DNA of 64,000 nt from assembly GCA_024235395.1 (NCBI GenBank), contig JACKMK010000004.1, positions 620,001-684,000 of the forward strand, written 5' to 3'. Under the pieces are notes generated by a model, which made no database searches, was not told the origin of the DNA, and saw only the letters and a list, made by a program, of their open reading frames with translations. Of the stretch, positions 29,274-38,773 are shown one piece after another; position 1 is the stretch's first letter, and the number at the start of each line of letters is the position of its first letter. Source of the stretch: Chromatiaceae bacterium. Lineage in GTDB: Bacteria; Pseudomonadota; Gammaproteobacteria; Chromatiales; Chromatiaceae. The translations under genes and the position numbers were made by a program.

Positions 29274-29883
29274 GTCGTACCTCGTCAATGAAAGCTTTGA
29301 TCTTCATCGGATCCTTGATGCCCTTCTGCGCCTCGACACCGCCGCTGACGTCCACCGCGAACGGTCGCACCTGGCGGATCGCCGCGGCGACGTTGCCGGC
29401 GTCCAGCCCACCCGCCAGCACGATGTGCGGCGCCAGTTCGGACGGAATCCGGGTCCAGTCGAAGGTCTCACCGGTACCGCCCGGTACACCGGGGCGATAG
29501 GCATCCAACAGCAGCCCGCGCGCCTCGGCGAAGGTCTCCCGCAGCGCGACCAGATCGGTCTCGGGCTTCATACGCACCGCCCGGATCCAGGGGCGGCGGT
29601 GTCCCGCGCATTCGTCGGCCGACTGGTTGCCGTGGAACTGCAGAAGATCGATGCCGACCTGGTCGACGATCCGCGCGATCTGTTCGGCATCCGCATCCAC
29701 GACCAGCGCGACCGCGGTCACGAACGGCGGCAGTACACGCACGATCTCGACCGCTTGCGGCAATGTCACATGGCGGGGACTGGGTTCGTAGAACACGAGG
29801 CCGATCGCATCTGCCCCGTGTTCGACCGCTGCCAGGGCGTCCTGCACACGGGTGATACCGCAGATTTTAACCCGGGTTCGCAT
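29260..29883 (-). CDS. trpF: Phosphoribosylanthranilate isomerase
   Basis: 207 residues, TIM barrel. The catalytic Cys is in VKICGITRVQDAL and the acid in SADVDADAEQ-type positions (ALVVDADAEQIARIV). The C-terminal phosphate site is FAVDVSGGVEAQKGIKD. Overlaps trpB by 14 bp and follows truA by 34 bp. Confidence 0.95.
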   Translation of the reverse strand: MRTRVKICGITRVQDALAAVEHGADAIGLVFYEPSPRHVTLPQAVEIVRVLPPFVTAVALVVDADAEQIARIVDQVGIDLLQFHGNQSADECAGHRRPWIRAVRMKPETDLVALRETFAEARGLLLDAYRPGVPGGTGETFDWTRIPSELAPHIVLAGGLDAGNVAAAIRQVRPFAVDVSGGVEAQKGIKDPMKIKAFIDEVRRAEQ

Positions 29884-29917
29884 GCCGCGGCATTATGCCG
29901 CAAAAGCATACGCGGGA

Positions 29918-30736
29918 TTAACGCGATTGTGGCGCCGGATTGTCCGCGTCAACGCCGCAGATCAACGGCACCGGCGGTGGCGCGGGGATCGCAAAGTGTT
30001 CCGGGTACCAGACGCGTTCGAAGTACAGGCCGTCCGGCGGCGCCGTCACCCCGCCCAGGGTGCGATCACGTCGCTCGAGCACCTCGGCGGCCCATTCGAC
30101 CGGCCGTTCGCCGCGGCCGATCGCCAGCAACACGCCGGCGATGTTGCGGATCATGTGGTGCAGAAAGGCGTTGGCGTGCACCCGCAGGTCGATCAGCTCG
30201 CCGTGCCGGTGCACCGCCAGGCTGTGCAGGGTGCGCATCGGGCTCTTGGCCTGACAGCCCAGTGCACGGTAGCTGGAAAAATCGTGTGTACCGACCAGTG
30301 CCTGTCCGGCGCGGTGCATCGCCGGTACATCGAGCGGCCGATGCTCCCAGGTGGCGCGGCCGGCGAGCAGGCTGCTGCGTGTCGCGCGATTCAGGATCAG
30401 GTAACGGTAGCTGCGCGATTGCGCGGAAAAACGCGCGTGGAAATCGTCCGCGGTCTGCAACGCCCAGCTCACCGCCACTTCGGGTGGCAGATTCACGTTC
30501 GCGCCCAGCACCCAGTTGCGCGGCGCACGCACCGCGGTGGTGTCGAAGTGCACCACCTGGCCGACGGCATGCACCCCGGTATCGGTCCGCCCGGCACAGA
30601 CCACGCGGACCGGTTGCGCGGCGACGCTGCCGAGCGCCGCTTCCACCGCCGCCTGGACGGTCGCCACCGTATGCCGCTGCATCTGCCAGCCTTTGAATGC
30701 GCGGCCGTCGTATTCGATACCCAGTGCTATTCGCAT
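29918..30736 (-). CDS. truA: tRNA pseudouridine(38-40) synthase
   Basis: 272 residues. The catalytic aspartate is in CAGRTDTGVHAVGQVVHF. The second signature YRYLILNRATRSSLLAGRA and HMIRNIAGVLLAIGRGE are family-typical. Between fimV and trpF, as in Pseudomonas; separated from fimV by a terminator-like hairpin. Confidence 0.96.
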   Translation of the reverse strand: MRIALGIEYDGRAFKGWQMQRHTVATVQAAVEAALGSVAAQPVRVVCAGRTDTGVHAVGQVVHFDTTAVRAPRNWVLGANVNLPPEVAVSWALQTADDFHARFSAQSRSYRYLILNRATRSSLLAGRATWEHRPLDVPAMHRAGQALVGTHDFSSYRALGCQAKSPMRTLHSLAVHRHGELIDLRVHANAFLHHMIRNIAGVLLAIGRGERPVEWAAEVLERRDRTLGGVTAPPDGLYFERVWYPEHFAIPAPPPVPLICGVDADNPAPQSR

Positions 30737-30741
30737 GAACG

Positions 30742-30763
30742 AAAAGGACGCCTTGCGGCGCCC
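30742..30763 (-). terminator. Terminator between fimV and truA
   Basis: Minus strand GGGCGCC, loop GCAA, GGCGTCC followed by TTTT. One GU pair, short T-run, so moderate strength. It overlaps the truA start region, so truA probably depends partly on read-through. Confidence 0.6.
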
Positions 30764-30792
30764 TTCGATTCGCAGCTGTCAGCCGCGCCGAC

Positions 30793-33700
30793 TCAACCGA
30801 GACGTGCCAGCATCTGCTCGGCATCTCCGCGCTGCATGTCGTTGCCCTCGACCACGACCTCCGCGAGGATGTCGCGCGCTCCGTCCTGGTCGCCCATGTC
30901 GAGATAGGCACGTGCAAGATCCAGCTTGGTGGTCACCTCGTCGTCACCCTCGGCTTCACCGCTGCCGGCCAGCATGGAGTCGTCCAGCTCGATGGTCTCG
31001 CTGGCATCGTCGTCGGGGATCTCGACGGTATCGAATGCCGCGTCGAGACTCAGCGGTTCGTCGACGCCGCTGTCGGCGGCACCCGTGTCTTCCGCGACCA
31101 GACCGAGGCCGGCCGGCGCCTCCCTGCTCGACAGGTCCGAAGAATCGTCAAGCGAGGAATCGAGCATCGACAGGTCGCTCAACTCGTCGAGCTGTGCCTG
31201 CAGGTCGTCGGCGCTGAAATCGGAGTCCAGACTGACCAGGTTTTCATCCTGGTCGACCGCCGCCTCGGCATCCGCCATCATGCTGTCGAGGTCGAGCGAA
31301 TCGGAACCGGTCTGCTTGGCCACCGCCTCGCTCGCGCTCTCCGACTCGGGCATCTCGAAGTCCAGCGAATCGAGGTCTTCGAGCGGGATCGATGCCGGCA
31401 GGTCCTCGACCGCATCGTCGGCCAGTTCCGAAGCCTGCTCCAGATCGAGCAGGATCGAGACCTCCGAGGACGGATCCAGGGTCTCCTCGGCGCTGTCGCT
31501 GTCGGCATAGGCCGAGTTCAACTCGGACAGTTCGAGATCGTTCAACGACAGGGTATCTTCGTCGACTGCCGCTGCCGCGGCGGCAACGCCCGATACGGCG
31601 CCGGAGAGGCCGACTTCACCGTCACGCGCGGCGAACAGCGGATGATCCGGCATCAGTTCGCGTCCCATGTCGCGGGCACGCAACCAGGCATCTTCGTCGG
31701 CGGCGTCCTGCCCCGCATCGACCATCTCCTGGGCCAGGGCGGCAAACGCATCGCCGTTGCGCGTCGCGTAGTGCACTTCGAGCAGCTTGTGTTTCAGCGC
31801 CAGGCGGTTGGGATCGCGCCCCAGGGCCTGGCGCAGCAGCTCCTCGGCCTGCTGGTAGCGGCCATAGGCGATGTAGACATCCGCCTCGGAGACCGGATCG
31901 ACCTCCCCGGTCTCATCCTGCAGCGCATTGATCTCGCTCGGCGAGAATTCGTCCAGGAACGAGCTGTCGGCCAGGTCGTTCATCGTGTCGCCGTCGAACA
32001 TCGGCTGATCGATCGCGTCCATCTCGTCGTCCGCGGCCGTCGCGGCTGCCGAGGCGTTCGCCACCGCCGCTGCCTCGGCCAGCTCGGGGGCGGCTTCCTC
32101 ACGCCGACGCCGGGTGGCCAGCCACCCGAACAGGCCGAGCAGACCGACTGCCCCGGCGGCGATCGGCACCATGTTGCGTTCCAGCATCCCGAGCATCGAT
32201 TCACTCTGCACAGCCGGCGGTTCGGCCGCCACAGGCGCTGCGGTCGGCGGTTCGGCCGCGACCGGCGGTTCATTGACCACCGGCGGTGCAATCTCTGCAA
32301 CGACCGGCGCCGTCGGTTCGGCGGTCGGCTCGGGCATCACTGCCGATTCGCCGGCCATCTCGATCACGATCTCCTCGCTGCCGAGGGTCGGGGCCACGGC
32401 CACATCCGCCACCGGGGCGCCGCCGTCCTCGACCATCAAGGCCGAATCCGGCACCAGGCCATCCGCGTCGGCCATCTGCACGATGCGGTCGGCATCGATC
32501 TGCGGCGGAATCTCGCCGATCGCGAAGGTCTCGCCCTGCACGACCTCGCCGACGGTTTCGGGCACGGCATCGGCCACGCCGGCCGGCACGGATTCGACCA
32601 CGATCTCGGTGGAGACAGTGCCGTCTTCGCCGGCGCCACCCACGACCCGGTCGGCATCGACCTGGTTCACGACCTCTGGGATCTGGTAGTCCGGACCCGG
32701 CACCCAGGCCGGTGTCGATTCAGCGGTCACCTCCAACGTCGCCGGCGCCTCCGGCTCGACAACCGGTTCCACGGGCTCCGGCGCGGCCGCGGCCTCGTCC
32801 CCGGTGATCACTTTGTCTTGCAGCTGCGCGAGTTGTTCGTCTTTCAGACTGAGCAGGCGCTGCATGTCGGCCAGGCGATCCTGCAGATCGTCGACCTGGC
32901 CGCGCAGCGACTCGGCCTCCTGGCGCGAGGTCTCGGCGTTTTCGCGCGCGACGATCAGGCGGTCGCGCAGATTCGCGGCGGTCGTCGAGCGGGCGTCGTC
33001 ATCGCCGGCACCCGCCTCGCCCTGGCCCTCGGGCCTCGCCGTCGCGATGCGCAGCTGGTCGCTGCCCTCGGCGGCCGCGGCACCCGTTGCCGTCTCGCCG
33101 GTACCTGTCGGTTCGGTCGCCGCTTCGGCGGCCTGCTGCAGGCGGGCATCGCGCCTTGCCAGCCAGGCGTCCTGTTGTTCGCGATAGGCGGCACGCGCCG
33201 CCTGCCGACTCAGTTCCTGGATCTCACTGATTGCCGGCACACGCAGAATCTGTCCGCGACGCAGACGGTTGATGTTGCCGTCGACGAATGCCTGCGGATT
33301 GGCATTCAGCAGCGCGATCATCATCTGTTCCATGCTCACACCGCCCGTCCGCAGCTTCTTGGCGATGCTCCACGCGGTCTCGTTGGCACGCACCGGGCCG
33401 TACTCCGAACCATCGGTGCTGACCGTGCCGCTCGGTGCGGCCGGCGGCGTCGCCTGGACGGTGGTCGGCTTGACCGCAGCCTTGCGCGGCGTGCTGGCAG
33501 CCACCTTCGCCGCCGGTGCGACCGCGGGTGGGCGGCGCTTGGTGGTCGTCGGTGGATCGAGCAGCACGGTGTATTCGCGCAGCAACCGGCCGTTCGGCCA
33601 ATTGACCTCGACCAGGAAGTTCATAAAGGGTTCGCGAATGGGGAACTCGGATGTCACCCGGATGACCGGCCTACCCTTGTCGCCGAGCACGGGCTCGAAC

Positions 33701-33939
33701 TTCAGCAGCGAAAGATAGAAGGGTCTATCGACGCCTGCGCGGGTAAAGGCTTCCGAATCCGCGAGTTTCACACGGATCGTATCGAGTTCATCGGCTTTCG
33801 CCGAAAGCAGTGTGATATCGCCCTGGAAGTTCTGATTCAACGCGGACTTGGAACTCAATTCACCAAGACCCAGTGCGTGAACGGGAACGTTCCAGGTTCC
33901 CAATGCGAGTGAAACTGCCAACGCCAACTTGCGGACCAT
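30793..33939 (-). CDS. fimV: FimV, LysM-containing polar/pilus assembly protein
   Basis: 1048 residues, very acidic. A signal peptide (to about HALG) leads into the conserved FimV N-terminal domain (GLGELSSKSALNQNFQGDIT). A LysM-like peptidoglycan domain is at about 175-240 (YGPVRANETAWSIAKKL ... NINRLRRGQILRVP), then a coiled coil (about 315-375). One membrane helix (MVPIAAGAVGLLGLFGWLAT) follows, and a long acidic cytoplasmic part ends with the FimV TPR motif (TKLDLARAYLDMGDQDGARD). Organises polar localisation and type IV pilus/twitching functions. Followed by truA, as in Pseudomonas. Confidence 0.95.
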   Translation of the reverse strand: MVRKLALAVSLALGTWNVPVHALGLGELSSKSALNQNFQGDITLLSAKADELDTIRVKLADSEAFTRAGVDRPFYLSLLKFEPVLGDKGRPVIRVTSEFPIREPFMNFLVEVNWPNGRLLREYTVLLDPPTTTKRRPPAVAPAAKVAASTPRKAAVKPTTVQATPPAAPSGTVSTDGSEYGPVRANETAWSIAKKLRTGGVSMEQMMIALLNANPQAFVDGNINRLRRGQILRVPAISEIQELSRQAARAAYREQQDAWLARRDARLQQAAEAATEPTGTGETATGAAAAEGSDQLRIATARPEGQGEAGAGDDDARSTTAANLRDRLIVARENAETSRQEAESLRGQVDDLQDRLADMQRLLSLKDEQLAQLQDKVITGDEAAAAPEPVEPVVEPEAPATLEVTAESTPAWVPGPDYQIPEVVNQVDADRVVGGAGEDGTVSTEIVVESVPAGVADAVPETVGEVVQGETFAIGEIPPQIDADRIVQMADADGLVPDSALMVEDGGAPVADVAVAPTLGSEEIVIEMAGESAVMPEPTAEPTAPVVAEIAPPVVNEPPVAAEPPTAAPVAAEPPAVQSESMLGMLERNMVPIAAGAVGLLGLFGWLATRRRREEAAPELAEAAAVANASAAATAADDEMDAIDQPMFDGDTMNDLADSSFLDEFSPSEINALQDETGEVDPVSEADVYIAYGRYQQAEELLRQALGRDPNRLALKHKLLEVHYATRNGDAFAALAQEMVDAGQDAADEDAWLRARDMGRELMPDHPLFAARDGEVGLSGAVSGVAAAAAAVDEDTLSLNDLELSELNSAYADSDSAEETLDPSSEVSILLDLEQASELADDAVEDLPASIPLEDLDSLDFEMPESESASEAVAKQTGSDSLDLDSMMADAEAAVDQDENLVSLDSDFSADDLQAQLDELSDLSMLDSSLDDSSDLSSREAPAGLGLVAEDTGAADSGVDEPLSLDAAFDTVEIPDDDASETIELDDSMLAGSGEAEGDDEVTTKLDLARAYLDMGDQDGARDILAEVVVEGNDMQRGDAEQMLARLG

Positions 33940-34049
33940 GAATCCCCCCTCAGGTTCGCCGTCCCGGACTCCTGGTTACGGCTCTTTCCCGAGCCGGCTT
34001 TCCTTAAAATAAAGGAGCCACCATCAACCGGTGAATTAAATTCGGCCTT

Positions 34050-34078
34050 ACTATAGCCGAGCCCTGGCTATGTACCAA
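34050..34078 (-). promoter_or_regulatory. fimV promoter
   Basis: TTGGTA (34078-34073) and TATAGT (34055-34050) on the minus strand with a 17-bp spacer, about 110 bp upstream of the fimV ATG. Four and five of six consensus matches. Confidence 0.5.
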
Positions 34079-34095
34079 TGCAACTAACGGCAGCG

Positions 34096-34131
34096 GGCCC
34101 GGAGACTTAAACGCCTTCGGGCCACTTTTTT
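34096..34131 (+). terminator. Plus-strand terminator-like hairpin between asd and fimV
   Basis: GGCCCGGAG (34096-34104) pairs with CTTCGGGCC (34115-34123), followed by AC and six Ts, in the plus direction. Both flanking genes run on the minus strand, so it either limits antisense transcription, ends an unseen small RNA, or works as a bidirectional hairpin behind asd. Confidence 0.55.
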
Positions 34132-34159
34132 GCGAGGGATGACGCAGTTTGGCTGCGAA

Positions 34160-35275
34160 TCACCCGGATTGGAGGATCCGCAGCATCCGACGCAGCGGTT
34201 CGGCCGCTCCCCACAGCAGCTGGTCGCCGACCGTGAACGCGTTCAGGTACTCGTTGCCGAGGTTCATCTTGCGCAGCCGGCCCACCGGTACCGACAGGGT
34301 CCCGGTGACCTTGGCCGGGGTGAGTTCCCGGATCGTGGTCGCACGGTCGTTGGGGATCACCTTGGACCACGGGTTGGCGTCGTCCAGGATCTGCTCGATC
34401 TCGTCGATCGGGACATCGCGCTTGAGCTTGATCGTCAACGACTGGCTATGGCAGCGCATCGCACCGATGCGCACGCAGGTACCGTCGATCGGCACCGGGT
34501 TGTCGCTCCGACCCAGGATCTTGTTGGTCTCGGCGAAACCCTTCCATTCCTCTTTGCTCTGGCCGTTGTCCAGCGCGACGTCGATCCACGGGATCAGGCT
34601 GCCCGCCAGGGGTACGCCGAAGTTTTCCGTCGGGAAGGCATCGCTGCGCAGGGTCTCGGTCACCGCGCGATCGATATCCAGGATCGCCGACGACGGATCC
34701 GCGAGTGGACCGGCGACACTGTCGCGCAGCGCGCCCATCTGGCTGAGCAGTTCGCGCATGTTCTTCGCGCCGGCACCGGACGCGGCCTGATAGGTCATCG
34801 CGGTCGCCCACTCGACCAGGTCGGCATTGAACAGGCCGCCGAGCGCCATCAGCATCAGGCTCACGGTGCAGTTGCCGCCGATGAAGTCCTTCTTGCCTGC
34901 GGCCAGCGCCTGCTCGATCACCGGCAGGTTGACGGGATCGAGGATGATCACCGCATCCTTTTCCATGCGCAGCGCCGAGGCCGCATCGATCCAGTAGCCC
35001 TTCCAGCCGGCGTTGCGCAATGCGGGATACACCTGCTTGGTGTAGTCGCCACCCTGGCAGGTGACGATCACGTCCATCCCGGCCAGTTCCTCGATGCTGG
35101 CGGCATCGCGCAGCGGTGGCACGTCCCTGCCGATATCCGGCCCGGCCTGCCCCGCCTGCGACGTGGTGAAAAACACCGGCTCGTCGATCTGCGCGAAGTC
35201 GTTCTCCTCGCGCATGCGATCCATCAGGACCGATCCGACCATGCCACGCCAACCCACAAATCCCACTCTATTCAT
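34160..35275 (-). CDS. asd: Aspartate-semialdehyde dehydrogenase
   Basis: Reduces aspartyl phosphate on the way to Lys, Thr, Met and diaminopimelate. 371 residues. NADP-binding start VGFVGWRGMVGSVLMDRM; catalytic Cys in FIGGNCTVSLML; substrate site in SGAGAKNMRELLSQ and CHSQSLTIKL. This is the Gram-negative-type Asd. Between leuB and fimV. Confidence 0.96.
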   Translation of the reverse strand: MNRVGFVGWRGMVGSVLMDRMREENDFAQIDEPVFFTTSQAGQAGPDIGRDVPPLRDAASIEELAGMDVIVTCQGGDYTKQVYPALRNAGWKGYWIDAASALRMEKDAVIILDPVNLPVIEQALAAGKKDFIGGNCTVSLMLMALGGLFNADLVEWATAMTYQAASGAGAKNMRELLSQMGALRDSVAGPLADPSSAILDIDRAVTETLRSDAFPTENFGVPLAGSLIPWIDVALDNGQSKEEWKGFAETNKILGRSDNPVPIDGTCVRIGAMRCHSQSLTIKLKRDVPIDEIEQILDDANPWSKVIPNDRATTIRELTPAKVTGTLSVPVGRLRKMNLGNEYLNAFTVGDQLLWGAAEPLRRMLRILQSG

Positions 35276-35317
35276 CGTTCAGCTCTCAGTTCCGATTCAT
35301 TGGCAGTGCGGCCCGCA

Positions 35318-36391
35318 TCACAGCGCCGCGACGACCGCGTCACCCATCGCCTCGCAGTTCACCTCGGTCATGCCCTCGGACATGATGTCGGGCGTGCGCA
35401 GGCCCTGGTCGAGCACCGCAACCACCGCGTTTTCGATACGCTCGGCCATCGCCGGTTCGTCGAGGCTGTAACGCAGCATCATCGCCAGCGACAGGATGGT
35501 CGCCAAGGGATTGGCGACGCCCTTGCCGGCGATATCGGGCGCCGATCCGTGGATCGGCTCGTACATGCCCTGGCCTTTTTCATTCAGCGAGGCCGAAGGC
35601 AGCATGCCGATCGAACCGGTCAGCATCGCCGCCGCATCCGACAGGATATCGCCGAACATATTGGTCGTGACCATCACGTCGAACTGCTTGGGCCACTTGA
35701 CCAGCTGCATCGCCGCGTTGTCGACGTACATGTGCGTCAACGCGACCTCGGGATATTCATTCGCGACCACGCGTGTCGCGACCTCGCGCCACAACTCGGT
35801 GCATTCCAGGACGTTCGCCTTGTCGACCGAACACAGGCGCTTGCCGCGTTTCATCGCGATCTCGCACGCCGAACCTACGATGCGTTCGATCTCGTGCTCG
35901 GCGTACACCAGGGTGTTGAAACCCTGGCGCTCGCCGTTGTCCAGCGTGCGCACGCCGCGCGGCTGGCCGAAATAGATGCCGCCGGTGAGCTCGCGCACGA
36001 TCATGATGTCGAGTCCGGAAACGATCTCCGGCCGCAGGCTCGAAGCACCGGCGAGCTGCGGATAGAGGATCGCCGGGCGCAGGTTGGAGAACAGGCCCAA
36101 CCCTGCACGCAGCCCCAGCAGCCCCTTTTCGGGACGCACCGCGATTTCGAGCGGCTCCCATTTCGGGCCGCCTACCGCACCCAGCAGGACCGCGTCCGCC
36201 TCCTGCGCCATCGCCAGTGTGCTGTCCGGCAGCGGAGTGCCGACCGCGTCGTAGGCGGCCCCGCCGATCAGGCCCTCGTCGAGTTCGATCGCCAGGCCTT
36301 CTCCGGCCAAGCGGTCCAGCACCTTGACGGCCTCGGCGACGATCTCGGGACCTATCCCGTCACCCGGCAGTATCAATACGCGTTTCGTCAT
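35318..36391 (-). CDS. leuB: 3-isopropylmalate dehydrogenase
   Basis: 357 residues from ATG 36391 (MTKRVLILPGDGIGPEIVAE); a GTG at 36403 is possible. Key segments: RELTGGIYFGQPRG, NMFGDILSDAAAMLTGSIG and EPIHGSAPDIAGKGVANPLA. Oxidative decarboxylation step of leucine synthesis, NAD-dependent. Downstream of leuD by about 90 bp. Confidence 0.96.
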   Translation of the reverse strand: MTKRVLILPGDGIGPEIVAEAVKVLDRLAGEGLAIELDEGLIGGAAYDAVGTPLPDSTLAMAQEADAVLLGAVGGPKWEPLEIAVRPEKGLLGLRAGLGLFSNLRPAILYPQLAGASSLRPEIVSGLDIMIVRELTGGIYFGQPRGVRTLDNGERQGFNTLVYAEHEIERIVGSACEIAMKRGKRLCSVDKANVLECTELWREVATRVVANEYPEVALTHMYVDNAAMQLVKWPKQFDVMVTTNMFGDILSDAAAMLTGSIGMLPSASLNEKGQGMYEPIHGSAPDIAGKGVANPLATILSLAMMLRYSLDEPAMAERIENAVVAVLDQGLRTPDIMSEGMTEVNCEAMGDAVVAAL

Positions 36392-36481
36392 CGTCTCTGT
36401 CACCCCACTCGGCGCTTGATCGCGTTCAATATCGTCTTGGCCCCGACGACCACTCGGCCGCCACGGGTCCGTTGCTCAGGG

Positions 36482-37123
36482 TCAGCCTGCAAACAACCAC
36501 GGCGCTTCCTGTCTGCGCCTGGCCTCGTATGCCTCGATCTCGTCGACGTGCTGCAACGTCAGGCCGATATCGTCGAGACCGTTCAGCAGACAGTGCTTGC
36601 GGAACCGGTCGACGTCGAAACCGATCGGCTCACCGGTCGCACCGCGAATCTGCTGCGCCGCCAGGTCGACCGTCAGTTGCAGGGCCTGCGGACCGGTTGC
36701 CTGCTCGAACAGGCGATCGACCGTCGCCGGGTTCAGCACGATCGGCAACAGCCCGTTCTTGAAACTGTTGTTGAAAAAGATGTCCGCGAAGCTCGGCGCG
36801 ATGATGACCTTGAAGCCGAAATCGGTCAGTGCCCAGGGCGCATGTTCGCGCGACGAACCACAACCGAAGTTCTCGCGCGCCAGCAGAATGCTCGCGCCGG
36901 CGTAACGCGGATCGTTGAGCACGAAGTCCGGATTCAGCGGCCGCCGGCTGTTGTCCATCCCCGGTTCGCCCTGGTCGAGGTAGCGCCACTCGTCGAACAG
37001 GTTCGGGCCGAAACCCGTCCGCTTGATCGATTTCAGAAACTGCTTCGGGATGATTGCATCGGTATCGACATTGGAGCGATCCAGCGGACACACGATCCCG
37101 GTGAACGTTGCAAACTTTTCCAT
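36482..37123 (-). CDS. leuD: 3-isopropylmalate dehydratase small subunit
   Basis: 213 residues; aconitase swivel domain with NVDTDAIIPKQFLKSIKR and ENFGCGSSREHAPWAL. Forms the enzyme with LeuC. Its ATG is only three bases after the stop of the small lipoprotein gene, so translation is likely coupled to it. Confidence 0.96.
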   Translation of the reverse strand: MEKFATFTGIVCPLDRSNVDTDAIIPKQFLKSIKRTGFGPNLFDEWRYLDQGEPGMDNSRRPLNPDFVLNDPRYAGASILLARENFGCGSSREHAPWALTDFGFKVIIAPSFADIFFNNSFKNGLLPIVLNPATVDRLFEQATGPQALQLTVDLAAQQIRGATGEPIGFDVDRFRKHCLLNGLDDIGLTLQHVDEIEAYEARRRQEAPWLFAG

Positions 37124-37126
37124 AAC

Positions 37127-37255
37127 CTACCTCACGGCGTCATCGATGGCCTCGCCGGCGTTCTGAATATCGCGGCCCAGACCCTTGATCGTCTCGCAAC
37201 CGGCGGTCAGCGCCAGCAGCGATATCAGCACGAACATTGCCCAGTTGCGTCTCAT
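37127..37255 (-). CDS. Entericidin-like small lipoprotein
   Basis: 42 residues from ATG 37255 (GGGGG seven bases upstream; an ATG at 37261 adds two residues). A lipoprotein signal ends LALTAGC, with Cys20. The mature peptide ETIKGLGRDIQNAGEAIDDA is the amphipathic-helix pattern of the EcnA/EcnB family, membrane lipoproteins linked to stress or antidote/toxin action in E. coli. It sits between leuC (20 bp) and leuD (3 bp) as part of the leucine operon. Function here unknown. Confidence 0.8.
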   Translation of the reverse strand: MRRNWAMFVLISLLALTAGCETIKGLGRDIQNAGEAIDDAVR

Positions 37256-37275
37256 CGTCATCCCCCGCCTACGGC

Positions 37276-38679
37276 CTACAGGTCGCGAATGTCCACGAAA
37301 TGGCCGGCGATCGCGGCGGCAGCCGCCATCGCCGGGCTGACCAGATGGGTGCGGCCCCCCTGGCCCTGCCGCCCCTCGAAATTGCGGTTCGAGGTCGACG
37401 CGCAACGCTCGCCAGGCTCCAGCCGGTCGGCATTCATCGCCAGGCACATCGAGCAACCCGGTTCGCGCCATTCGAAACCGGCCTCGACGAACAGGCGGTC
37501 GAGTCCCTCCTGTTCGGCCTGCGCCTTGACCAGACCGGAGCCGGGGACGACCAGCGCCTGTTTGACGTGGTCCGACACCTTGCGACCCCTGATCACCGAC
37601 GCGGCGGCGCGCAGATCCTCGATACGCGAGTTGGTGCAGGACCCGATGAACACCTTGTCGACCTCGATGCGTTCGATCGGCGTGCCGGGCTCCAGCCCCA
37701 TGTAGTGCAGCGCACGACGCATGCCCTCGGCCCGGACCGGGTCGCCGACCGCGGCCGGATCGGGGACCTTGTCGGTCACCGGCACGACCATCTCCGGCGA
37801 GGTGCCCCAGGTGACCTGCGGGACTATCTCCGCGGCCGGGATCACCACGACCTTGTCGAACTCGGCGCCATCGTCGCTGTGCAGGGTCCGCCAACTGGCG
37901 ACCGCCTGCTTCCAGTGTTCCGGACCGGGCGCGAACGGCCGCCCCTTCACGTAGTCGATGGTCTTGTCGTCCACCGCGACGAACCCGGCCCGCGCTCCCG
38001 CCTCGATCGCCATGTTGCAGACCGTCATCCTGCCCTCGATCGACAGGTCGCGGATCGCCTGGCCGCTGAACTCGATCGCGTACCCGGTGCCGCCGGCGGT
38101 GCCGATCCGGCCGATGATCGCGAGCACGATGTCTTTCGCGGTCACGCCAGAGCCGACCGAACCGTCGACCACGACCAGCATCGCCTTCGACTTCTTCTGG
38201 ATCAGGCACTGCGTCGCCAGGACGTGCTCGACCTCCGAGGTCCCGATACCGTGTGCCAGCGCGCCGAACGCGCCATGCGTCGAGGTATGCGAATCCCCGC
38301 AGACCACGGTCATGCCCGGCAGCGTCGCGCCCTGTTCCGGGCCCATCACGTGCACGATGCCCTGGCGCGGATCGTTCATACCGAACTCCACGATCTTGAA
38401 TTCGGCACAGTTGTGATCCAGCGTCTCGACCTGCACCCGTGACACCGGGTCCGCGATGCCCGCGCTGCGGTCTGTGGTCGGCACATTGTGATCCGCGGTC
38501 GCGAGATTGGCGTCGGTGCGCCACACCGGCCGGTGCGCCAGCCGCAGACCCTCGAACGCCTGCGGCGAGGTGACCTCGTGGACCAGATGGCGGTCGATAT
38601 ACAGCAGCGCCGTGCCGTCCGGCTCCTCGCGCACCACGTGCGATTCCCACAATTTGTCGTACAGCGTTTTCGGTTTCAT
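37276..38679 (-). CDS. leuC: 3-isopropylmalate dehydratase large subunit
   Basis: 467 residues from ATG 38679 with GGAGAG upstream. Cluster cysteines are in FIGSCTNSRIEDL and GCSMCLAMNADRL; the substrate region is VCGDSHTSTHGAFGALAHGI. Isomerises isopropylmalate with LeuD. A longer frame to 39063 reads into the divergent LysR gene and is not real. First gene of the leuC-ecn-leuD-leuB-asd run. Confidence 0.96.
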   Translation of the reverse strand: MKPKTLYDKLWESHVVREEPDGTALLYIDRHLVHEVTSPQAFEGLRLAHRPVWRTDANLATADHNVPTTDRSAGIADPVSRVQVETLDHNCAEFKIVEFGMNDPRQGIVHVMGPEQGATLPGMTVVCGDSHTSTHGAFGALAHGIGTSEVEHVLATQCLIQKKSKAMLVVVDGSVGSGVTAKDIVLAIIGRIGTAGGTGYAIEFSGQAIRDLSIEGRMTVCNMAIEAGARAGFVAVDDKTIDYVKGRPFAPGPEHWKQAVASWRTLHSDDGAEFDKVVVIPAAEIVPQVTWGTSPEMVVPVTDKVPDPAAVGDPVRAEGMRRALHYMGLEPGTPIERIEVDKVFIGSCTNSRIEDLRAAASVIRGRKVSDHVKQALVVPGSGLVKAQAEQEGLDRLFVEAGFEWREPGCSMCLAMNADRLEPGERCASTSNRNFEGRQGQGGRTHLVSPAMAAAAAIAGHFVDIRDL

Positions 38680-38709
38680 CTTCACGCTCTCCGGGCTGAC
38701 GTGGCTAAC

Positions 38710-38722
38710 GATAGCGTCTATC
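38710..38722. promoter_or_regulatory. Inverted repeat in the leuC/LysR divergent region
   Basis: GATAG (38710-38714) and CTATC (38718-38722) separated by CGT, in the 94-bp AT-rich gap between leuC and the LysR gene. A plausible LTTR recognition site, but the symmetry is short. Confidence 0.3.
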
Positions 38723-38773
38723 ATCAATAACACAAATTCATGTTTTTCATTTATTTGATTCCTATTGAGAATA

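Noticed and set aside
31642..33912. 756-codon open frame antisense to fimV
   Set aside because: Mirror of the acidic fimV reading frame; His/Arg-rich nonsense composition and no ribosome site.
34130..37705. 1191-codon open frame antisense to asd-leuB-leuD-leuC
   Set aside because: Spans several certain genes on the other strand and intergenic regions; a shadow.
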